From positions 1 to 64,000 of the forward strand of contig JAPDRO010000006.1 in the NCBI GenBank assembly GCA_030247885.1: a DNA stretch of 64,000 nucleotides, written 5' to 3'. Of the stretch, positions 1 to 9,309 are shown one piece after another. The DNA is from Taxawa tesnikishii (nom. ined.). Lineage: Eukaryota > Ascomycota > Dothideomycetes > Dothideales. Numbering within the stretch: position 1 is the first letter of the stretch; each line of letters begins with the position of its first letter. The notes beneath the pieces are model-generated. The model had not been told where the DNA came from and made no database searches. It saw only the letters and a list, made by a program, of their open reading frames with translations. A program made the position numbers and the translations under genes.

Positions 1-70
1 AACCCTAACCCTAACCCTAACCCTAACCCTAACCTAACCCTAACCCTAACCCTAACCCTAACCCTAACCC
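1..70. repeat. Telomere repeat, C-rich strand
   Basis: About eleven tandem AACCCT units run from the first base, so the window starts at a chromosome end whose G-rich strand is TTAGGG, the usual telomere of filamentous ascomycetes. One unit near position 31-36 is shortened to AACCT. The array is short, as expected for fungal telomeres or for an assembly that stops inside the array. Confidence 0.97.
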
Positions 71-151
71 ACTCACTGCTCACTCACTCACTCACTCACT
101 CACTCACTCTTATTCTTACTCATTCTTACTCTCACTCACTCACTCTCTTTT
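71..151. repeat. CTCA-type microsatellite next to telomere
   Basis: Directly after the telomere the sequence becomes a tandem array of the tetranucleotide CTCA with small interruptions (CTTATTCTTA segments). It is the immediate telomere-associated sequence. The neighbouring tract (157-815) looks like a decayed form of the same pyrimidine-rich repeat in which CA has become TA. Confidence 0.85.
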
Positions 152-156
152 CAATG

Positions 157-815
157 TTTTTTCTCTTTCTACTTTATTTCTTTCTTTCTATTTTATCTCT
201 CTACTTCTTTTATTCTTCTTATATCTTATTACTCTACTACTTTATTACTTTACTACTCTATTACTCTACTATTCTATTACTCTACTATTTTATTACTCTA
301 TTATTTTATTACTTTACTACTTTACTACTTTATTATTTTATTACTTTATTACTATATTTTTATTACTTTCTTATTCTTTTTAAATATTACTTTAACTCTA
401 CTAATTTATTATTCCATTCTTATATTACTATATCTCTATTACTTTACTCCTTATCTTTTACTATAAATCTCTTATTTTAACTTTTTTCTTTTATTTCTTT
501 TCTTTCTTTTATTTTATCTCTTCTTATTTTCCTATTTTTTACTTTTATTCTATTTCTATATTATTATATCCCTATTACTTAAACTTTCTTTCTTTATTCC
601 TTCCTTATTATAACTCTTATTTTCTAACTTACTTATTTTATTCCTTCTCTTTTTATTACCTTTTCTTTTTATTATCTTCTCTTTTCTTTTATATTATCCT
701 CCCTTACTTTACTTTCCTTTTTACTTTTTTTCTCTTATTCTTAACTAATCTCCTTTTTCTTTTTATATTCCACTATTTTACTTTAATTTCTTTTACTTTA
801 CTATTAAATCTATTA
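157..815. repeat. G-free pyrimidine-rich subtelomeric tract
   Basis: Not one G occurs on the + strand between 157 and 815 (659 bases), while C is common. The tract is made of short TTA, CTTT, TTACT and TCTT words with no fixed period. The apparent reading frame at 154-480 is a low-complexity artefact of this composition (almost only Phe, Leu, Tyr, Ser, Ile, Thr). I infer a degenerate extension of the telomere-proximal CTCA satellite. Confidence 0.8.
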
Positions 816-1286
816 GTTTTTCTTTTTCTTTCTTTTATCTTTTTTATCTTAAGAGATATATCTTTTTCTCTTTAAAATATTATACTTGTTATAGAGAGAA
901 ATATTACCTTTTTTTTTTTGAAAATCCTATATAGAGAAATATTGTTCCTTTCTTTAAAACTTAGCTTTTCTATGATTATCGTCTTCTTCATTTATATACT
1001 TACTTTTTACCCTTATTTATCTAAACCCTAACTCTTAGTTCTATATTATCCTATATAATCCCTAAGGTTTAAGAAGAACTTTATTATACTTTAGGATTCT
1101 TTCTTAACTTCTTTATAACTTAGCTTAAGTCTATTTAACTAAGTTACTTTCCTTATCTATTAGACTTCTTCTTAACTACTCTAACTAACTTATTATTAGG
1201 CGTTTACTTTTTGTTAGGACTCTTTCTTGCTTGTCGGAGCTAGTAAGGACCTAACGTATTTACCTCTTAAGCTATTATCTATTTTT
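816..1286. other. AT-rich subtelomeric spacer without a gene
   Basis: Continuation of the AT-rich tract after the first G. No open frame or RNA gene is recognisable. Scattered telomere-like words occur (for example CTAAACCCTAA near 1021-1031). GC content rises toward 1400, where the helicase gene begins. Confidence 0.5.
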
Positions 1287-1385
1287 TTCCTTCGCTACTT
1301 CTTCTGTTTTTTCCTTCACTACTTCTTCTGTTTTTTCCTTCACTACTTCTTCTGTTTTTTCCTTCACTACTTCTTCTGTTTTTTC
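1287..1385. repeat. 24-bp minisatellite, 4 copies
   Basis: Four nearly identical 24-bp units lie head to tail at 1287, 1311, 1335 and 1359 (first copy differs at one base, G for A). The period is a multiple of three, and on the minus strand one frame reads KTEEVVKE in each unit. Stops lie close on both sides, so it is not an open gene now. It sits 40 bp downstream of the helicase stop codon and may be an eroded part of a coding 3' end. Confidence 0.8.
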
Positions 1386-1425
1386 TTATAGGTCGTTGCT
1401 ATTAGTTGTCTCTGACCTCGCTATC

Positions 1426-4400
1426 TTAGAACGACAATAAAGCCTTTGCCGCTACTCTGACTCCCTGTACCGCCATTCCGCCTCCAAATCTTGTCTCCTC
1501 TCCCAACCAGTCAAAGAAATCCTCCACCCCGGCGAATCTGCGCCGGAAGTGGTCCTCTAGCCATCTGGCTCCTCCGGCGCTCACGAATATCCCGTAACAG
1601 AGCGGCAGGACCACGTCTCCGTGCTCACACGCTTCTTCCTTACTGGTCTTGCTGAGCTCAGCCCTTTGGCAGATGGACTGAGGGTTTAGGCACCAGAAGC
1701 AGCTCGTGTACGGACGCAACCACTTTCGTCCGCGTGTCTCGTGCCGCTGCCGTACTCGACTGCGCTCGTGAAACACCTCATGCCGCCGGGCACACTTGGA
1801 GAACTCGTGCTTCCATTCCTCGTCCATCGCACGGCAGAGCAAGCATGTCCCGCGCACGCTGGCCAGGTCCAGACGGTAGTTGACAAGTTCGGAGTGAGCC
1901 TGCAGCCGCTCTTGCTGGATGAGATCGAGTCCGGTGTGGGCGGTCTGCCGTCTTGTCGCGTCCGAGGCTGCGATTGGATCCTCGTGAGCCGCTTTGCAGA
2001 CGTCGCAAGCCACGTCTTCCGGCATGCACCACCTTCGGTGCTGAGCGAGATCGAGGTGTTCGCTCAGCGAAGTTCGGAAACATTGCTCGCCTCGTAAGTA
2101 CTTGTGCACGGCCTGCTTGTCCCGTCGCTTGCGAAGTGACACGTCGTCCCTGCAGCTGCCCGTCTGCTCCGAACCGACGTCGACGTCGTCTTCGAGCTGT
2201 GCCTGCCACGTCGCCGGCAGGAGAACCATCGAGTACGCCTCCATCCCGTCGCGGCCGGCCCGACCCGACTCCTGCGCGAAGGTGACCAACGAGTCCGGCT
2301 CCCCTACGTTCATGACCAGACGTACATGAGCGTGGTCGAAGCCTTCGGCAAGAGCGGTCGTGGCAACGAGATACGGGCGGTCGGAGGTATGGATCCAGCG
2401 ATCAACGATGAGCTTCTTCTGTTCCGGCGTTCCGCTCTTTGCGGTGTATGCAGCACAACCAAGCAGTTGGCACAGGCTGTCCGCGTCCTCACACGTTCGG
2501 ACGTATAGGACGATCTTGTCACGGGAATGATCGAACAGGTCGGAGTCGCGCCACGCGTCTTGCGCTTCGACCGCACTCTGCTCCAGAAGGCTGCCTTTGC
2601 GAGGGTCTGCCCTGCGGACCATGTAGAATATGTTGGGTCGGTTGCTCGATGCTCTGATGGTTGTCGGACGGTAGAGGTAGTTGCGCTCCTCAAACTCCTC
2701 TTTCATGGACGGAGGCAGTGTGGCTGTCAGGTAGACAAACTGCGTCCTGAGATTGCGGACCGCAGTAAGGTCGACGATGCTCGATCGGTAGTCAACGGCA
2801 GTCACCGTCAGGTGGCATTCGTCGATCACGATTCGATCGAGTTTCTGCTGGACGATCAGGCTTCGTGCGTATTTCGTGAAGTGTGTTGTGGCCGCAGCCT
2901 CAACGCTGACGATTATCAGCGATGCTTCTCGACTTTCTCCCGGCAACCATTCGAGGTGAGCGATGTTCAGTTCCCGTATCCGCCGAAGCAGGTCTGCCCG
3001 AAGGGATACGAGCGGCACGATGAGGATGGTGATCCCGGCATCAGGCAGCGTACACGGCAACATGAAGGACAGGCTCTTTCCGGCTCCGGTTGGCAAGATG
3101 GCCACCACCTGCTCCGTCCACGACATGATCGTGGTGAGGGTCTGTTCCTGCTCCCTCGATTTCCACATCATTCTCTGGTTGCCGTAGAGCTTTCTGAGCC
3201 CTTCCAGCAGAGCCTCTGCCGACCACGGTTTGCGGGGCCGATAGACACCCTTGGCAAGTCGTTCCTTCAGTCGACACTCTTCTCCGTCCCTCTTTCGCTT
3301 CTTGCCTTTTAGCATCGTCTCCACTCCCCAGAAGTCCTGCCACAACGTTGACGCGCGAAGTCCCATTCGGATCAGCCCGTCCCACACGTTGCCGAAGGTC
3401 GCTCCCGTCTGATTGGCATACGCCCTGTTGACCGTGCGTGTCTTGTGGTTGCGCTGTCTCGTCATCGCTCGGATATCCTCCTCCATCTCCTCGGCGTCCT
3501 CGTCGTCTTCGTTGACTTCGAAGCAGCCTATGTTGCTCGCAAACTTGGTCTTGACGATGGCCACGCTCATCTGGCGCCAGTTGGAAACGTGAAGCCGGGG
3601 TGTGCACGCCCGAGCACTGGCTTCCTCCAGACAACGACTCAACCGTCCTTCGCCCCACACCTTCCGTCTTTCTCCCACAAGAACGAGGAGAGCAGTGCCT
3701 TTGGTGATTGCTGCCGCAGAAAGACCTGTCGTAGCGGCACGACATAGACGAGGTAATCCAGCAACAGGTCGCCCACCGGATTGGCGAGAAACCGGATGTT
3801 TTCCTTGTACCTGCCCGTCTGCTGCTGACCTTTGTGGTATTTGACATGTATCATGACACGATCGTGGCGGAGTGTGATGGATCGTCGTCGTTGCGTGTTC
3901 CGCCAGGTCATGGAGAAGAACTCGCTTTCGCGGATGGGCTGACCGCCACTGATGTGAACGAGGACACACAAGCGTTTCAAGAACTCCTGCACAGTTGCCT
4001 CGTAGCCGGCTAGCGCACTGTCCCTCCAAACGAAGCCGCTCGCTGATCGACGGTCTTGCTGAAGGAAAAGGCGGCACAGTTGCTCGGAACGCTCAACGGC
4101 GGCCAACAGAGCTTTGTCCGTCCCCTCAGCAGGAGAGCGTTGTCACGATGCTGGATCAAGCTCCAGCCGACGGTATCGACGTTGCCGCTATCTCTAAGCG
4201 CCCAAGACTGCATGCGGCGTAGGTCCTTCTGACCCAGCAGCAAGTCGTCGTACAGTAGCCGTTCGCACTCACGGTATTCGGAGAGCAGTAGCGTGGGGAT
4301 CTGGTCCATACGCAGCTCTGTATCTTCGTATGTCAGGACCTGTTCGCTTTCGTCCCAACAGGCCTCATGATCACCCACGCTGTCCTTCGAGATGCGAAAC

Positions 4401-5858
4401 AGCAACAGGCGCCAGCGGAGTATCTCCCCATCGGCGTCTCGGCCGTCTGCTGCAGATAACTCTCACAGCATTCCTTGACGAGCGCGAGCGTTTCTCCCCA
4501 CCCTGCCGCTCTTTGCGAGCACAGTCATAGAAGATCAGCAGCTGCGCGACCCATATCATCGCAGACAGACTGCTGTTGAAGTTGCCGGGTTCCATCCAGC
4601 CTTGCGTAGACGGCTTGATGCTTAGCATCGCGCAGAAGCTCACTATTGGCGAGCGGTACCGTCGGGCTCCGGTAGTGTGACGGATAACGAGCATCCATAA
4701 CTCAACCAGCCCATCTCTCAGTTGGCCCTTGATCCCTTCACCCGTGCCCGTCGCTCCCCGTTCTGCTAACCGACGGAGGTTATGCCACACCACCCTTTGC
4801 TTGTCCGTCGGTTCGATCACGTCCTCTGGCCGGATCGTCTCCTCCGAGTCAGCACTGAAGTGGTACTCGTCACAGATCGCCACTCGCTCCAGGTACGACA
4901 GGAACTGTGACGCCAGCTTGAAGTAGACCTTGAGCGTGCCGGGCTCCTTGTAAGGATCGAACGGCCGAACCTTCCCAATCGACTCGACCTGCGACGACTG
5001 GAACCGACTGAGAACGACGCGACATGGCCAAGTGAGCATACAGTCGGGTCCGTCGAAACACCAGCCGTGCGCCTCCCTGAGCACGTCCTCCATCGCATCG
5101 ACGATCGTCCGCAGAGGACATCCTTCGTCTCGCGAGGGCACGGCGATCGCTGCTCGGATCTCGTCTTTCTTCAAGCCGCAGACATGGTCGACGATGCCGG
5201 TCTCTCTGAGCCATGGTACCACGGTAGAACGATGCTCGTCGAATCCGCGGACACGGTTGGCCGCAGATGCGGCGTCGCGCTCTGCCTGAAGGATGTCTTC
5301 TTCTTGCGTCCGGAAGAAGTCACGCTGGTGACCGGCTCGCCTCCGACCGCAAATCTCCAGGTCCGCTACTTGGACCTCGAAGTACCTCTGCCAGCTTCCG
5401 ACCTTGAAGAAACGCTGACAGGCGCGGTCGCAAGACCACAGCTTGTTGTGGGTATGGACCTGCTTCAAACGAGCATCGCCGCCTCGCTTCTGTCCGTTGA
5501 CCCAGCCGTGTTGCCGCTCACAATGATCTTGCATGCCACGCGGAGTGCGGCATATATAGGGACAAAGCCTGCCTTCGCCATCTTTCCCGCCACACTTCAA
5601 GCCGTCGAAGTACACCGGAAGTCCCGTTACGGGAGGCTCTGTTGCTGCTGGATAGATGACATCTGCCTCGACTTGCGCAAGTTCGGTAAAAGACCCGACT
5701 TTGGCAATAATGTCCCGCCGTTGTTGTAAGCTGAGACGCTTGTGATGCACACGAAGATGTTTGGCGAGCTGCGAAGGTACGACTGCATACTGACAATGGA
5801 TGCAAACAAGGATGCGGTGCTGGGCGACTACTTGGAAGAGACGATGAAAATCATCCAT
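1426..5858 (-). CDS. Telomere-linked RecQ-type helicase (TLH family)
   Basis: A subtelomeric DEAD/DEAH helicase of the fungal telomere-linked family, thought to act on telomeric or recombining DNA. From the N-terminus: an OrsD/DUF3505-like zinc finger (CIHCQYAVVPSQLAKHLRVH, residues 18-37), a second Cys/His-rich segment near residues 90-160, a long conserved middle region, Walker A TGAGKS, the DECH box, the motif VI region ESGRAGRDG, and a Cys-rich tail (CLLC, CFWCLNPQSIC). The start is the ATG at 5858. The frame changes four times, near 4496, 4426, 4122 and 3664, each at a run of G on the coding strand that is one base short. With these four bases the single-exon gene is exactly 1478 codons plus stop, so I regard it as probably intact. 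The first ~135 residues of the frame that continues upstream from the helicase part are out of phase and not real. It lies about 1.4 kb from the telomere, facing it, as TLH genes do. It is GC-rich and not damaged by RIP. Confidence 0.9.
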
Positions 5859-6465
5859 CTGAGTCTTGGCTTGCCTTCACGGCTGCCATACTTGCGAGGC
5901 CAGACATAGCTATATTACCTTTCTAAGGATTTAAAGGATCCATGTGATGCTCAGGATCAATTGTTTAGAGCGTACTGATCACGTCGCATAGACACAGGGC
6001 TGGTCTTTGTTTGGAGAGGCCGCCCTGCGAAAATGCGGGAGTGGCCTATGCACAAGGCGCCTCATCTTTTTCCTTTTAAGACCGCCGCCCTTGATGTTCC
6101 ATGTATATGGCATATATATGAGTGGTGTTTGGCATGCAGAGAGAATAACCTTATGACAGTATAGTGTGTGGGTTTCGAGAAGGTTGGGGCTCGGGAAGGC
6201 AAACGAATCGTGGTCAACAGGTGCAAACGAATCGTGGTCGTTCCTCTAACCCTTAGGGTTATAGCCCACGCAAAAGCAAACGAATCGTGGCCATTCGTTT
6301 GACTTCTACGAGTAGTTTTTAATCTTCTTTTCGTCCTTACTTTTTATTTTTTATTTGTTTTTATTTATTCTTTTTATATATTGTATCTACTTTAACTTTC
6401 TTTAATTATTTTACTTACTTTAATTTTCTAATCTATATTCTTTATCTTTTTCCTTGCGCGTGCAT
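5859..6465. other. Subtelomeric spacer upstream of helicase
   Basis: No gene is visible. The first ~300 bp have normal composition and presumably hold the helicase promoter. An imperfect hairpin lies near 6020-6052. From 6300 the sequence turns AT-rich (TTTATT words). Confidence 0.5.
6199..6290. repeat. Three 15-bp repeats around a telomere palindrome
   Basis: The word GCAAACGAATCGTGG occurs three times, at 6199-6213, 6223-6237 and 6276-6290. Between copies two and three lies TAACCCT-T-AGGGTTA (6247-6261), a head-to-head pair of telomere repeats forming a perfect inverted repeat with a one-base spacer. This looks like the scar of a telomere fusion or fold-back. Confidence 0.8.
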
Positions 6466-6720
6466 TGCTATACGTTGTGCGCGCGCATTATGACCGGTCG
6501 CATTATTACGCGCACGTAGTGACCGGTCGACCGGTCGTATGCTATACGTTATGCGCGCGCATTACTATGTGTTATGCGTGCGCGTTACTATGTGTTATGC
6601 GCGCGCATTACTGTGTGTTATGCGCGCGCATTACTATGTGTTATGCGCGCGTTACTATGTATTGTGCGCGCGCATTACAATGTGTTGTGCGCGCGCATTA
6701 CTATGTATTATGCGCGCGTC
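6466..6720. repeat. 23-bp alternating purine-pyrimidine minisatellite
   Basis: Roughly eight to ten copies of a 23-bp unit (consensus GTTATGCGCGCGCATTACTATGT, given here in parts: GTTATGCGCGCGC then ATTACTATGT). Each unit contains a palindromic GCGCGC core, i.e. alternating purine-pyrimidine DNA able to adopt the Z form. The repeat is an island of CpG-rich sequence between two AT-rich blocks. The open frames seen across it are by-products of the repeat. Confidence 0.85.
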
Positions 6721-6737
6721 GTAACTAGTTGACCTGA

Positions 6738-6805
6738 CCAATCAGCTTGCCGGAAAGCTGGCTTCAAAGCTGTAGCCAATTAGCTTGCCGGAAAGCTGGC
6801 TTCAA
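6738..6805. repeat. Tandem 30-bp direct repeat
   Basis: Two copies of a 30-bp sequence beginning CCAAT(C/T)AGCTTGCCGG lie at 6738-6767 and 6776-6805 with one mismatch, a C/T transition. Each contains the small hairpin AGCTTGCCGGAAAGCT. Their role is unknown. Confidence 0.85.
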
Positions 6806-6836
6806 GCTTACCCCGCGCTTTGAGACCGGACAGTCG

Positions 6837-6914
6837 ACCCTAACCCTAAACACGGTGAAGGTACTAATAAATAACGAGTTCCTACTTACGTCCTCGTTAG
6901 GTATTTAGGATAGT
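6837..6914. repeat. Interstitial telomere motif plus 54-bp direct repeat, left copy
   Basis: ACCCTAACCCTAA at 6837-6849 is followed by a 54-bp sequence (6861-6914) that recurs in the same orientation at 12326-12379, again next to ACCCTAACCCTAA. The two 54-bp copies differ at seven places, and every difference is C to T or G to A in the right copy. They bracket the RIP-damaged block. Confidence 0.85.
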
Positions 6915-7680
6915 CTTTCTACGCTATTATTAGCCTTCTTATCTTACGTTTTTACTTTATCTTCCCTTTATACTACTACTCTTTCTTTTCTTTTATTACT
7001 AATATAAACTCTAAAAACGCGTATTATATAGTATTAAACTACTTAAATTACTTCCTCCTTTTTATTACGTTTCTATTTATCTCGTTTAATAACCTAGTAT
7101 ATATTATACTTACTACGTATAATATATATTTTACTTACTTATTTATAATTAACTTTAACTTATCTTTAATATTATCTTCGTTTTACTTATTATCCTTATT
7201 ATTTTCGTCTTACTTAAACGATATTACTTCTCGTATAAACTTCCTACTAATTTCGATAGTTAATTTATAATATAACTAAATACTTAATTCTTACTTTAAC
7301 TCTTTTATACTCTCTTACTTAATTACTTACTATATCCTTACTAACGTTTACTTCTTACTATATAGGCTTACGTCTTTATATTATAAATAACTAGAAATAC
7401 TTTATCGTCCTTCTTAGTTTAGTTAAAACTACTTTTCTAACGCTATTTAAAATAGTAATACTAACTATAAATACTTTATTAATACCTCCCTTACTTCCTT
7501 AAGTAAATACTTATAAGTAATCTTAACGTTCTTACTTATAAAGTACTCTTTATAGTACCTTGTTATAAATATAATTAACTCGTCCTTTACGAATATATTT
7601 CTATATTTTCCCTTAGTTATATTACTATACTTAACGCTTAATAACTTTAGCGCTCTTACTAGTTAATTACTCGTAATATA

Positions 7681-7862
7681 TATTAATATTAACTACGAGG
7701 AAGTAAGATAAGTAGGGAAGCGAGATAGCTAGCTTAATATAACTTAGTTTATCTTCCTTTAAGCTAAAGTTTCTCTTTACTAGGCTCTTAATTACGTAGA
7801 TAGGCTTAGTATCTCGCTTCCCTACTTATCTTACTTTCCTATAGTTTACGTTAATATTAATA
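7681..7862. mobile_element. Palindromic MITE-like element
   Basis: A 182-bp imperfect palindrome. The inner arms match perfectly over 27 bp (7701-7727 against 7810-7836), and the outer ends are TATTAATATTAAC and GTTAATATTAATA. The terminal words (TAAACTATAGG, CTACGAGG) resemble the terminal repeat of the Fot1-like element at 9310, so it may be a non-autonomous relative. It has no coding capacity. Confidence 0.65.
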
Positions 7863-9309
7863 ACTTTACTTTAAACTCTATTACGTTAGTTATATACTCG
7901 TCTACTTTTACCCTACTAACTTCCGACGTTTTTAGCTTAATAAACCTTTCTTTTACTCGGATATTACCTTAGACTTTATTAAATAATTACGTCCGACTAT
8001 TTACTTTTAAATAGTTTCTCTTATCCTATAAAAACTCTATTTATACGCGCTATTACTAGCATTATTACGTAACGTTTACTACGGAATCTTTAGCGCCTAG
8101 AATTTGTATAATAACTTCTCTTTTAACTAACGCTTTATATTTACTATTATTTTATATATAAATTTACGAAACGTATTTATATTAAACTATAACGCCTTAT
8201 ACTATACTATATTACTCTTTACTTAATTTACGCTTTTACTTACCGTAATATTATAATATATCTTTAACTCGTACGTCTTTAAGTTTAATATTTACTATAT
8301 TAGTAAACTCGTCCTATATATTATAAAATAGTTTATTATCTTTTTAACTACTATAATTACTCCTTTCTTCCTTTTTAACTACGCTATATTACTAGTAATA
8401 GTCTCGTAACTATTATCGCTACTATTATTTTCTTCGCTACTATTTACTTCCTTTACTTATTTATCTTTTATCTCCTTTAGTTCCTCGTCTTAAAATGCCT
8501 TTTATATAACTATAAACTATAAAATCTTAATTAACTTAAATAAAATTAGTAAGTAACTATTTGTTTTCTTTTATCCTTCTTCTTTAACTCTTAAAACTAC
8601 TATAGTATATACTATTATATACTTATAATCCTTCGACATATTACTCTAGTTTAATAATATAATATAAAACTCTAAATACGCTTCTTTTACTTCTAATAAC
8701 TCCCTTTATTCTTTCGTATTTATTCCTTTAGCTTACTCTTCTCCTTTACTTACTTTTAACTCTTCTTTATCGTTTAATATTACTTATTTATTATATCCTC
8801 GTCTAGCTAGAATATTCCTTACTTATAATTATATTAGTTACGACTATATTACTTTTTCTTTACTTACTTTTATAACACCCTTTATACCTTTTACTACTTC
8901 TCGTTAAAATAGTACTTTAAACTATCTTACTTATACTTCTTATATATAGTCCGCGCGAAAAATATTAATAGTTCCCTTTATAGCTATATATATATTAATA
9001 TTCCCTTCGCGTCCTAGTACGCTATTAATAGTATATATCTCGTCTACTTATCCTTTATTTAAATAGCCTTAATACGTACGAAATACTTAGCTTTTTAGCT
9101 AATAGTCTATTACGTAAACTAGGCTAATCTTCCTATTACTCTTTAAATTACTACTTCTATTAATTCCTTTACCTTATTTAACTAGTTTACGCTTACTATT
9201 AACTATATATAGTCTAGCTCTACTAAATACGCGTCCTATTTTATCTTATCTAACTACTAGCTTACTTTATTTATTTTCGCTTTATTAATTCTTACCTTTA
9301 TTTCTACCT

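Noticed and set aside
154-480. Open frame rich in Phe, Leu and Tyr beside the telomere
   Set aside because: It is a by-product of a G-free low-complexity tract; no codon structure or motif.
3700-4077. N-terminal ~130 residues of the long 883-codon helicase frame
   Set aside because: Out of phase with the conserved helicase family sequence, which runs here in another frame (SEFFSMTWRNTQ, YHKGQQQTGRYKENI).
6465-6728. Two overlapping frames with repeated CYARALLCVMRAHY-like peptides
   Set aside because: They are translations of the 23-bp minisatellite in two frames, with no independent support.
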